Assembly (NCBI GenBank): GCA_018241995.1
Contig: JAFECT010000019.1
Span: 1-53,560 of the forward strand
DNA from: Pseudomonadota bacterium
GTDB taxonomy: Bacteria; Pseudomonadota; Alphaproteobacteria; Caulobacterales; Caulobacteraceae
Direction: 5' to 3'
DNA: 53,560 nt
This document shows positions 44,501-53,560 of the stretch, in pieces. The translations under genes were made by a program, and so were the position numbers. The notes below the pieces were generated by a model. That model worked only from the letters and a program-made list of their open reading frames with translations, did not search any database and had not been told where the DNA came from. Numbering within the stretch: position 1 is the first letter of the stretch; each line of letters begins with the position of its first letter.

Positions 44501-44580
44501 ACGGTGTCGGAGGTCGCCGCCCGGGCGCCGGTCGCCGCAGCCACAACCGCGGCGCCCGCGGCAAGCATCGTCAATCGCAC
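41530..44580 (-). CDS. Exported DUF3857 / transglutaminase-like / TPR protein
   Basis: A 1016-residue exported protein. An N-terminal signal (RLTMLAAGAAVVAAATGARA), a DUF3857 beta-rich domain (LKVLTPQALAAGNITLTWNP), a transglutaminase-like core with Cys in RRFGDCKAKTVLLMALL, His in GAFDHVLVRA and Asp in HWLDGTRL, then at least ten TPR units from about residue 660 onwards. GTG 44580 is chosen because GGGGGA sits upstream at proper spacing; ATG 44610 is an alternative. Probably an envelope scaffold or protease-like factor. Confidence 0.85.
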   Translation of the reverse strand: MRLTMLAAGAAVVAAATGARAATSDTVQYGPPPAWLAPAPTPTTAAASPNAPLRLIYTDTQTHVGAKLMEVYTGYRLKVLTPQALAAGNITLTWNPSTDEVTVHRVRIIRGDKIIDVLADSKFRVVERESKLDYAMLEGNLTALLQTAGLQVGDELEFAATIRRRSAVLGDHASGEMQLPHSGLPGAYRVRLLWDKSSKLQFRTTPDLGSAVVHDEPGGAHSLTFELRDPSASVLTEGAPERFNVRRHLDFSEFASWAELSHIMAGLFDRAAILDAKSPIHAEADKIRAASADPEARALAALRLVQDRIRYVYIGLNNGAYRPATADETWTRRFGDCKAKTVLLMALLRDLGIQAEPVLVNSKGGDAAGSLPPIPGAFDHVLVRATIAGKSHWLDGTRLNDHSLDAVDSPPFRWALPVRTGVVDLEPVARGPNTRPLHAVVLDMDVRAGFDAPAKVKGEHTYRGDQALAYKLELSGLSPENATNVLKTYWRNQYSGLKPDQVTWRYDDRQALLVLNMTGEMKPDWDGDDAGGHSLDIFGAGFTPEEKLERPAEQDQTAPWAVDYPRYKRWTTIIRLPEARPDWRWTYRAAPVHRKLAGESLWRESRLRDGIMFTTMSRRSYTAEISPEEAKAANDPKPKFDNLISQVYERKIIAAAPQPMPASGRTASAMAYEGLRLMSEKKDAEAAKAFDDALALDPKDTTAIFGKVRLLQSRGDDTGVLAFLDGALKADLPAHVQAVRAQALMHAGRKTDAYAALDALISKHPDDLQLRQAAVEVAAADKDPAPRLRLAEDALKRFPDDTSLLSHRVSALTAQHRYAEALSSADHAVEMEPEDQFLLRNRAQMLLKLGRLEDALADLDEAWRIDPLDDGTIDARAKALFGLGRLDEARASYDDWISRDKRGGALNDRCWNEGLANVLLTEAEADCAAAIKLSPKVYAFWDSYGLIALRIGRWDEAIKRYDEALALNPKSSHSLYGRALAHLRRNEKAAADADFAAANALDSSAGDELNEAGLKP

Positions 44581-44752
44581 TGGAAATCCCCCAACTCCCG
44601 GCTTCACCATACGCCGACCGTGGCCGCGCGCAATTCGCCATTTGCGTGCGTTTGACGAGCCATGCGCGCTGGTGTCTGGCGCGACAGACTCTCACCCTCA
44701 ACCGCGTTAAAGCCCTCACGGCCGGGTGGACGGCCGCGTTCGAGGAGCCTTC

Positions 44753-45625
44753 ATGAAAACCAAGCTTGCCGCCGTCGTTGCCGCTCTCGGCGTGCTTGCC
44801 GCCGGCCCCGCCTTCGCCTGGGGCGAGGTGGGGCACAAGGTGGTGGCGCTGATCGCGTGGAAGCACCTGGACCCGGCGGTGAAGGCCAAGGTCGAGGCGC
44901 TGCTGGCCGCGGACAAGGACATCCTGACCCCGCCCGACTTCGCCAGCCGCGCCAGCTGGGCCGATCGCTGGGACCAGGAGCACAAGGAGACGGCCAAGTG
45001 GCACTTCGCCGACGTCGAGATCACCGACGGCGACCTGGCCAAGGCCTGCTACGGCTTCCCCAAACTGGCGCCCGGTCAGATCGCCAGCGCCGGCCCCGCC
45101 GACGACTGCGTCATCGACAAGATCCCCGAGTTCGCCGCCGAGCTGCACGACCCGGCCACGACCGAGGCCGAACGCATCCTGGCGCTGAAGTACCTGGTCC
45201 ACTTCATCGGCGACATGCACCAGCCCATGCACATCGCCGACCACGAGGACCGCGGCGGCAACTGCATCCCGCTGGACGACGGCTCGGGCCAGAAGCGGAA
45301 TCTGCACGGCTTCTGGGACACTGGGGTGGTGAAGGACCTGGGCCCCACGCCCGAGGCCATCGCCGACAAACTCGACGGCGAGATAAAGCCCGAGGACGCC
45401 GAGGCCTGGACCAAGGGCGGCCCGGTGGACTGGGCGACGGAGTCGTTCCGCCTGGCGACCAGCGTGGCCTACAAGCTGCCGAGCCTGCCCACCTGCAAGG
45501 ACCAGGTCGCACCCCAGCGCCTGAGCATGAGCTACATCCAGGCCGCGCGCCCTGTGGCGGCGCAGCAGCTGCAGAAGGCCGGCATCCGTCTGGCGGCGAC
45601 GCTGAACGCGGTGCTGGGGAGCTAG
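44753..45625 (+). CDS. S1/P1-type nuclease
   Basis: A 290-residue secreted zinc nuclease cutting single-stranded DNA/RNA. The signal peptide ends before Trp (AFAWGEVGHKVVALIA), whose free N-terminal amine is a zinc ligand in the family. Other ligands: RASWADRW, KWHFADVEI, HFIGDMHQPMHIADHEDRGGN and NLHGFWDTG. Complete and of usual length. GAGGAG precedes ATG 44753. It is convergent with the Kef gene. Confidence 0.92.
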   Translation: MKTKLAAVVAALGVLAAGPAFAWGEVGHKVVALIAWKHLDPAVKAKVEALLAADKDILTPPDFASRASWADRWDQEHKETAKWHFADVEITDGDLAKACYGFPKLAPGQIASAGPADDCVIDKIPEFAAELHDPATTEAERILALKYLVHFIGDMHQPMHIADHEDRGGNCIPLDDGSGQKRNLHGFWDTGVVKDLGPTPEAIADKLDGEIKPEDAEAWTKGGPVDWATESFRLATSVAYKLPSLPTCKDQVAPQRLSMSYIQAARPVAAQQLQKAGIRLAATLNAVLGS

Positions 45626-45632
45626 CGGCGCC

Positions 45633-47393
45633 TCAACTCGGCGCGTCAGCCTCGAACAGGGTCTTCAGCTCCTCGGCGGCGTCGGCGGCGCTCTGCACCA
45701 GCTTGGGCTCGTCGTCGAAGAAGGCGTGCTGGTCGATCAGCATCTGCTCGTCGCGCTGGCGGAAAGCGGCGACGGTGCGGCGCGCCTCGGCTTCCGAGAG
45801 GTCCAGGCTGGTCAGCACCAGCTCGGTCAGGCGCAGGCTCGACAGGAAGGTCTCGCGCACGAAGTCGGTGACCCCGGCTTCGATCAGCAGGTGCGCGGCG
45901 TGGCGGTTCCTGGCGCGGGCGAAGACCTTGGCCTGGGGGAAGTGCTTGCGCGCCAGCCGGGTCACCGTCAGCACGTCGGTCTGGTCGGGCAGGGCGACCA
46001 CGATCACCCGCGCCGTCTCGGCCCCCACCGCGCGCAGCAGGTCCAGCCGCGTGGCGTCGCCGTAGTAGGCCACGAAGCCGTAGCGGCGCACCGCGTCGAC
46101 ATTGTCGGACTCCGCGTCCAGCGCATTGAAGCGGATGCCGCGCGTGAGCAGCACCCGGCCGACGATTTGGCCGAAGCGGCCGAAGCCGCAGATCACCACC
46201 GGGGCGGGGGTGGAGTCGTGGGCGTCGCTCGGGCGCTGGGGCTTCATCTTGGCGATCAGCCTCGGCGCCAGCCAGCGCTCGGACAGGCCGAACAGCACCG
46301 GGCTGATCAGCATCGACAGGGCCACGATCAGGGTGGCGCGCTCGACCACCGGACCGGCCAGGGCGCCCGCCGAAAGCGCCGCCCCGAACAGCACGAAGCC
46401 GAACTCGCTGCCCTGGGCGATGGCGAGGGCGAAACGCAGGGCCGTGGCCGAGGATTGGCCGCGCCAGCGCCCGAGCCCATAGGCGATCGCCGCCTTGCCG
46501 AGCACCAGGGCGATCACGCCCGCCGCTATGGTCAGGGGCTCCTCCAGCGCCAGGCGCAGGTTGGCGGCCATGCCCACCGACATGAAGAAGAAGCCGAGCA
46601 ACAGGCCCTCGAACGGCTCTACGTCGGCCTGCAGTTCGTGCCGGTATTCGGACTCGGCCAGCACCACCCCCGCGGCGAACGCGCCCAGCGACAGGGGCAG
46701 ATGCGCTGCGCCCGCCAGCGCCGCGGCGCCGACCACGATCAGCAGCGCGGTGGCGGTGAACAGCTCACGCGTCCGCGTGCCGCCGATGGCGCGGAACAGG
46801 GGCCGCAGCAGGAAGCGCCCGCCCAGCAGGATGGCCGCGACCGCGCCTAGGGCCTCGAGCACGTTCAGCCAGACGTGGTCGCCGGCGCCCTTGCCGGCCA
46901 GCAGCGGCACCAGCGCGATCAGCGGCACCGAGGCCAGGTCCTGGAACAGCAGCACCGAGAAGCTGTCGCGGCCGGAGGTCACGGCCAGCAGCTTGCGCTC
47001 GGCCAGCAGCGGCAGGACGATGGCGGTCGACGACAGGGCCAGGCCAAAGCCGAGGAGGGCCGCCCCCGTCCAGGCCACCCCCGCGAAATGCGCCACGACG
47101 GTGATCACCGCCCCGGTCACCGCCACCTGCGCCCCGCCCAGGCCGAACACCGAACGCCGCATGGCCCAGACGCGCGAGACGCGCAGCTCCAGCCCGATGA
47201 TGAACAGCAGCATCAGCACGCCGAGCTCGCTGATGTCCTTGATGCTCTCGACGTCGGTGACCAGCCGCAGCCCCGACGGCCCGATCAGCGCCCCGGCCAG
47301 CAGATAGCCCAGGATCGACCCGAACCCGAGCCGGCGCGACAGCGACACCAGCAAGACCGCGGCGGCGAGCAGGACGACCAGGGTGACGATCAT
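45633..47393 (-). CDS. Kef-type K+/H+ antiporter with RCK domain
   Basis: A 586-residue CPA2-family cation:proton antiporter. About 12 membrane helices with LGYLLAGALIGPSGL, LFIIGLELRVSRVW and LLFQDLASVPLIA (QDxAxxP). A C-terminal RCK_N domain (PVVICGFGRFGQIVGRVLLTRG) binds nucleotide. It resembles KefB/KefC; no KefF/KefG partner is nearby. ATG 47393 is chosen over GTG 47408, because GGGAG overlaps the earlier start. Confidence 0.9.
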   Translation of the reverse strand: MIVTLVVLLAAAVLLVSLSRRLGFGSILGYLLAGALIGPSGLRLVTDVESIKDISELGVLMLLFIIGLELRVSRVWAMRRSVFGLGGAQVAVTGAVITVVAHFAGVAWTGAALLGFGLALSSTAIVLPLLAERKLLAVTSGRDSFSVLLFQDLASVPLIALVPLLAGKGAGDHVWLNVLEALGAVAAILLGGRFLLRPLFRAIGGTRTRELFTATALLIVVGAAALAGAAHLPLSLGAFAAGVVLAESEYRHELQADVEPFEGLLLGFFFMSVGMAANLRLALEEPLTIAAGVIALVLGKAAIAYGLGRWRGQSSATALRFALAIAQGSEFGFVLFGAALSAGALAGPVVERATLIVALSMLISPVLFGLSERWLAPRLIAKMKPQRPSDAHDSTPAPVVICGFGRFGQIVGRVLLTRGIRFNALDAESDNVDAVRRYGFVAYYGDATRLDLLRAVGAETARVIVVALPDQTDVLTVTRLARKHFPQAKVFARARNRHAAHLLIEAGVTDFVRETFLSSLRLTELVLTSLDLSEAEARRTVAAFRQRDEQMLIDQHAFFDDEPKLVQSAADAAEELKTLFEADAPS

Positions 47394-47498
47394 GCGCGCG
47401 ACTCCCACTGCCGGTGCAAGCCCGAACTTGACCCTTCAAAGGGGGATTGCAAGGCGGGTCTGGGCGCGGGAGCCTGGGCTGCAAACGGGAGGGCCACG

Positions 47499-47918
47499 AT
47501 GAAAACCCTGATGATCGCCCCACTCGCCTGCGCGCTGTTCGCCGGCGCATCCCAGGCCGCACCCGACCCGGCGGCCCTGACCTATACGCCGCTGGACCAG
47601 ATGCAGTGGAAATCCGACAAGCCGGACGGGCCGCTCTACCACGTGCTGTGGGGCGACCCGGAGAAGCCCGGCGCCTACGCCATGCTGGTCAAGTGGCTGC
47701 CCCACCGGATGAGCCGCCCGCACTTCCATCCGCACGACCGGCACATCGTGGTGATCAGCGGCGTCTGGTGGGTCGGCACGGGCAAGACCTTCTCACCGGA
47801 GACCACCACGCCGCTCCCCGCCGGCACCGTGGTCACCCACTTTGCCAACCAGTTCCACTACGACGGCGCCAAGGAGGAGCCGGTGGTGCTGGAGATCGTG
47901 GGCGAGGGGCCGCAGTAA
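47499..47918 (+). CDS. Periplasmic cupin domain protein
   Basis: A 139-residue exported cupin. The signal peptide is MKTLMIAPLACALFAGASQA. Motif 1 is MSRPHFHPHDRHIVVISG with metal-binding His; motif 2 is HFANQFHYDG. GGGAGGGCCACG precedes ATG 47499. Divergent from the Kef gene. Substrate unknown. Confidence 0.8.
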   Translation: MKTLMIAPLACALFAGASQAAPDPAALTYTPLDQMQWKSDKPDGPLYHVLWGDPEKPGAYAMLVKWLPHRMSRPHFHPHDRHIVVISGVWWVGTGKTFSPETTTPLPAGTVVTHFANQFHYDGAKEEPVVLEIVGEGPQ

Positions 47919-47936
47919 TTCGCCACCCCACCTGAT

Positions 47937-48052
47937 CCGTCACCCTCGGGCTTGTCCCGAGGGCCTATGGGTCAGCTTGCAGGGCCATGGCCCGCTTTCG
48001 TGACTCCGTGCGACGGACAGATGGGCCCTCGGGACAAGCCCGAGGGTGACGG
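47937..48052. repeat. Long inverted repeat, family A copy 2
   Basis: Arms 47937-47965 and 48024-48052 are perfect 29-bp inverted repeats. The sequence matches family A copy 1 at 21381-21523 with A/G changes that are mirrored in both arms (CACCCTCGGG versus CATCCTCGGG), i.e. compensatory. It lies between the convergent cupin and VOC genes and may terminate both. Confidence 0.8.
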
Positions 48053-48079
48053 CGTTGAGTTGTGAAGCCGCCGCCGGAC

Positions 48080-48487
48080 TCAGCCCGCGGCCGTGGGCGG
48101 TGTCTGCAGCATCAGGGCGTTGCCCGAGGGGTCCTTGAAGAAGGCCATCTTGCCGCCGTCCGAGCCGGTGAACACGCCCAGCGCATCCTGGCCCATGCCG
48201 TCATAGATTTCGAAGCGCACCCCGCGCGCGTTCAGCGCCTGGATGGTCGCCACGATGTCGGCGATCTCGAACCCCAGCACCGGATGCTCATGCGGCTTGA
48301 AGTCCGACACCTTGGTCAGCCGCAGCAGGGCGCCCGGCAGCTCCAGCGAGACGCCGTAGGGATCGGAGTCCACCACCGTCAGCCCCAGCGTGTCGCGATA
48401 GAAGCCCAGCGCGCGCTCCAGATCGCCCGCATAGACAAACGCCACGCCCCTGCCGGACTTGCCCAGATCGATGCCGTTGGTGGTCAT
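48080..48487 (-). CDS. VOC family (glyoxalase-like) protein
   Basis: A 135-residue vicinal-oxygen-chelate protein: VAFVYAGDLERALGFYRDTLG opens the fold, and GGKMAFFKDPSGNALMLQ closes it. HEHPVLGFEIADI contains metal-site candidates. Enzyme activity (glyoxalase, dioxygenase or resistance) cannot be told. GGGGAAT precedes the ATG. Confidence 0.83.
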   Translation of the reverse strand: MTTNGIDLGKSGRGVAFVYAGDLERALGFYRDTLGLTVVDSDPYGVSLELPGALLRLTKVSDFKPHEHPVLGFEIADIVATIQALNARGVRFEIYDGMGQDALGVFTGSDGGKMAFFKDPSGNALMLQTPPTAAG

Positions 48488-48592
48488 GTGGATTCCCCGT
48501 GGATCGGTGCGGGTAGCATGAAGGCGCAGGGGCGGGGAGGGCTATCGCCCGAAAGGGTGAATTCGGGTGGCGGCGACCCAAAATGCGTCGCT

Positions 48593-49666
48593 CTAACCCC
48601 CCATTCGCCTTTCAACTAGCTGCGTCCAAAATTCGGATACCGCAGCATCGGTCGTCTCTTCTATGCGTCGCTTGAAGGCCGGTTTGACTCGCTTCTTCCA
48701 ATCTTCGTGATCGGCGCGGTATGAGAGATAAAAGGCGGGCCATGTGCATCCGCCTGCCGGAATCCTGCGATTGCTTAAACAAGACAGATAGTAGGCTGTG
48801 GCGGCTTCGCGCGAGCTGTAATATTTTTCACTTTGATCGAGGTTTTTGTTTAATAGGTCGCCGCTGCTGGAAATTCGCCGAAGGTAGCTTATTAAGCGGT
48901 CCGCAGCATGGGCCCGATTCTCAATGGCCAAGGCGATCGCGCGCTCGACCTCCCATGGCAGCTTTCCACTATTTCTCTCGCAATAGAGATCTAGGGCTGC
49001 AAGATTATCTGACGTTATACATCGAGGCGATAGAACGATAGAGGCACAGTCGCTTCGTATGCCCGGTGACGCCTTTTCATCCATGATTGTGCGCATTAGG
49101 TGAGGAGCGTCTGAACTTCTCACCACTTGGCGGGTGAGATGTATCAGGTCGAGGTCAAACCAGCGTTCGAAAGCTGGCCCCGAATATACTTCGCGGCGAA
49201 TGCCAGCCAGGAATTGGCGCGCCAACTGGAGTTTGCCGGCTGCGCCATCTTGAATGCGCTTCTCGCTTCTTTGCTGGTTTGCCTGCCGATGCAGTACCAG
49301 CCACATGGTGGCGAGCACATTCACTCGCGCCGCCAGCTCGTCGATTAGCGAGGCGCCATCATGTGCAACGGCGTCTGACAGCAGACCATAGAGTGACCGA
49401 ACAAAGCGGTGCTCCGTCTCAGTGAGCCATCCTCGGTCCCTCGCGAACTGCCATGTCTCTTTCCATTGAGACTCATCTCCTACAAACCGTATCGGTCCCG
49501 CCATACGCGTGGAGTGAGCGAAGAAGGCCTCAAGGGCTATCCGGATGTCGATGCCCTTCAGCGTTCCGATTAGGAGTGCACGAGCGACTTCAGAATCCGC
49601 ATGGGGATAGCCCAGCGCGGCGAGCCGGTCCGGCACCGCTTCTAGCTTTTTGTCCTTTATGATCAT
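48593..49666 (-). CDS. Hypothetical helical protein, compositionally foreign; Abi-like segment
   Basis: A 357-residue protein of no firmly recognised family. Its DNA is clearly less GC-rich than neighbours. The segment RFVRSLYGLLSDAVAHDGA followed by a helix ending VLHRQANQQ recalls the C-terminal abortive-infection (Abi_C-like) LSDxxxH motif, seen by eye only. The remainder is helical, HEAT-like in feel. ATG 49666 is preferred; a start at 49801 would overlap the SOS promoter of the divergent gene. It might be a defence gene. Confidence 0.5.
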   Translation of the reverse strand: MIIKDKKLEAVPDRLAALGYPHADSEVARALLIGTLKGIDIRIALEAFFAHSTRMAGPIRFVGDESQWKETWQFARDRGWLTETEHRFVRSLYGLLSDAVAHDGASLIDELAARVNVLATMWLVLHRQANQQRSEKRIQDGAAGKLQLARQFLAGIRREVYSGPAFERWFDLDLIHLTRQVVRSSDAPHLMRTIMDEKASPGIRSDCASIVLSPRCITSDNLAALDLYCERNSGKLPWEVERAIALAIENRAHAADRLISYLRRISSSGDLLNKNLDQSEKYYSSREAATAYYLSCLSNRRIPAGGCTWPAFYLSYRADHEDWKKRVKPAFKRRIEETTDAAVSEFWTQLVERRMGG

Positions 49667-49770
49667 TTCGTCGTCCGGATGTCTGTCCCAATCGCGAGCA
49701 ATTCTACCCAGATGCGCGCGATGATAGCGGCACGCGCGACTGCAAGCAAAGGCGGCGTTCCAGCTGATCC

Positions 49771-49798
49771 TTGACGGGAACGCAAGCGGAACATAGAA
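49771..49798 (+). promoter_or_regulatory. SOS promoter: TTGACG -35, LexA box, weak -10
   Basis: TTGACG (49771-49776) is the Caulobacter housekeeping -35. Immediately after it is GAAC-GCAAGCG-GAAC (49778-49792), a perfect alphaproteobacterial LexA operator (GTTC-N7-GTTC on the minus strand). CATAGAAC (49792-49799) is a weak -10. The start codon of the 29-residue ORF is 37 bp after the box. LexA would occupy the promoter spacer. Confidence 0.72.
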
Positions 49799-49829
49799 CA
49801 AACCAGCAACTCAAGCTGGAGCGTTCCCG

Positions 49830-49919
49830 ATGATCCGCATCGCCCGTGAATCGCTGGCCCTGGTTTCGGTCTCGGCCTTTGTCTGGATGGTCTGCTCGTT
49901 CGCCTATCTCGCGCACTGA
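49830..49919 (+). CDS. sidA: 29-residue SOS-controlled membrane peptide, probable SidA
   Basis: ATG 49830 to TGA 49919 encodes 29 residues with a basic N-terminus (MIRIARES) and one hydrophobic helix (LALVSVSAFVWMVCSFAYL), ending AH. CTGGAGCG is its ribosome-binding site. Its length, single membrane helix and perfect LexA-controlled promoter match SidA of Caulobacter crescentus, a 29-residue SOS-induced inner-membrane division inhibitor that acts on FtsW/FtsN. Orthology is inferred, since the sequence was not aligned. It lies upstream of dnaE, in the same direction. Confidence 0.7.
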   Translation: MIRIARESLALVSVSAFVWMVCSFAYLAH

Positions 49920-50054
49920 GGCGCGATCCCCTGACGGCGCCCGGTGCGCGCGTGGGGCCACGCGCCTGTGGATAGGCCGTTGCTGCGACGGAATTGAACG
50001 GTGTCGCGACTCGCTTTCCCGCTAGAACAGAGGGGTGTCGGCGAGGGTTTGCGC

Positions 50055-53480
<3,426 letters not shown>

Positions 53481-53482
53481 TC

Positions 53483-53506
53483 CTGTCCAGCGGATGGATG
53501 GGTAAA
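53483..53506. repeat. Edge copy of the 24-bp inverted motif
   Basis: Lies 2 bases after the dnaE stop and is the inverted partner of bases 1-24 (22 of 24 matching). The following bases to the end include another GGATAGGTAACA unit resembling the motif core, so the border of a repeat or insertion sequence probably lies here. No coding sequence is seen in the last 80 bases. Confidence 0.4.
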
Positions 53507-53560
53507 AGATTAGCCCGGTTGGATAGGTAACACTGTGGTGTGGTCGGGTCGGATCAGTCC

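Noticed and set aside
49967..49975. TGTGGATAG, an 8/9 match to a DnaA box, upstream of dnaE
   Set aside because: A single imperfect site in a short gap with no AT-rich region; too weak to call an origin or DnaA-controlled promoter.

Overview
The window is a gene-dense, very GC-rich chromosomal segment of an alphaproteobacterium, most likely a member of the Caulobacteraceae (Caulobacter/Phenylobacterium type). The grounds are the gene order fabD-fabG-acpP-fabF-mltG-yicC-gmk, the rpoZ-spoT pair, a short alphaproteobacterial ProS followed directly by a Lol ABC pair, dispersed intergenic inverted repeats, and a 29-residue SOS-controlled membrane peptide next to dnaE that looks like the Caulobacter division inhibitor SidA. 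No rRNA, tRNA, CRISPR array, prophage or complete insertion sequence was seen.

Layout. 1-4.7 kb: an exported peroxiredoxin, a YgiB-like lipoprotein with a YgiC-like ATP-grasp partner, and a huge Pro/Gly/Gln-rich exported RcnB-domain protein. 4.8-11 kb: fatty-acid synthesis core (fabD, fabG, acpP, fabF), then mltG, yicC and gmk with overlapping or near-overlapping ends. 11-15 kb: small secreted proteins, a GNAT, a family-5 uracil-DNA glycosylase coupled to an NYN-domain protein, and folK. 15-18.6 kb: a three-gene accessory operon (PLP decarboxylase, TPR/ATP-grasp ligase, MerB-like protein) behind a CtrA-like box and a mini-ORF. 18.7-27.8 kb: rpoZ-spoT (spoT apparently starting at CTG), two hypothetical genes, mce, a DUF1467 protein, proS, the LolC/E permease with LolD, and a nitrilase. 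28-35 kb: two DUF885 metallopeptidase-like paralogues around an ArsR-GST-SRPBCC operon, and an exported acetamidase. 35-41.5 kb: secreted hypotheticals, hemolysin III, a histidine-rich exported protein, an ABC-2 exporter, a cupin and YceI. 41.5-48.5 kb: a 1016-residue DUF3857/transglutaminase/TPR protein, an S1/P1 nuclease, a Kef-type antiporter, a cupin and a VOC protein. 48.6-53.5 kb: a compositionally foreign gene, the SOS-regulated sidA-like gene, and dnaE.

The strongest leads are the sidA-like microprotein with a perfect GTTC-N7-GTTC LexA operator beside a TTGACG promoter element (49771-49919), the absence of any ATG/GTG/TTG start for spoT with an ideal Shine-Dalgarno placed before a CTG (19022-19037), and the decarboxylase/ATP-grasp/MerB-like operon, in which the MerB catalytic Asp appears replaced by Cys. 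Assignments rest on reading motifs by eye. No database search was possible, so family names are recognition-based and functions of the hypothetical genes are left open.
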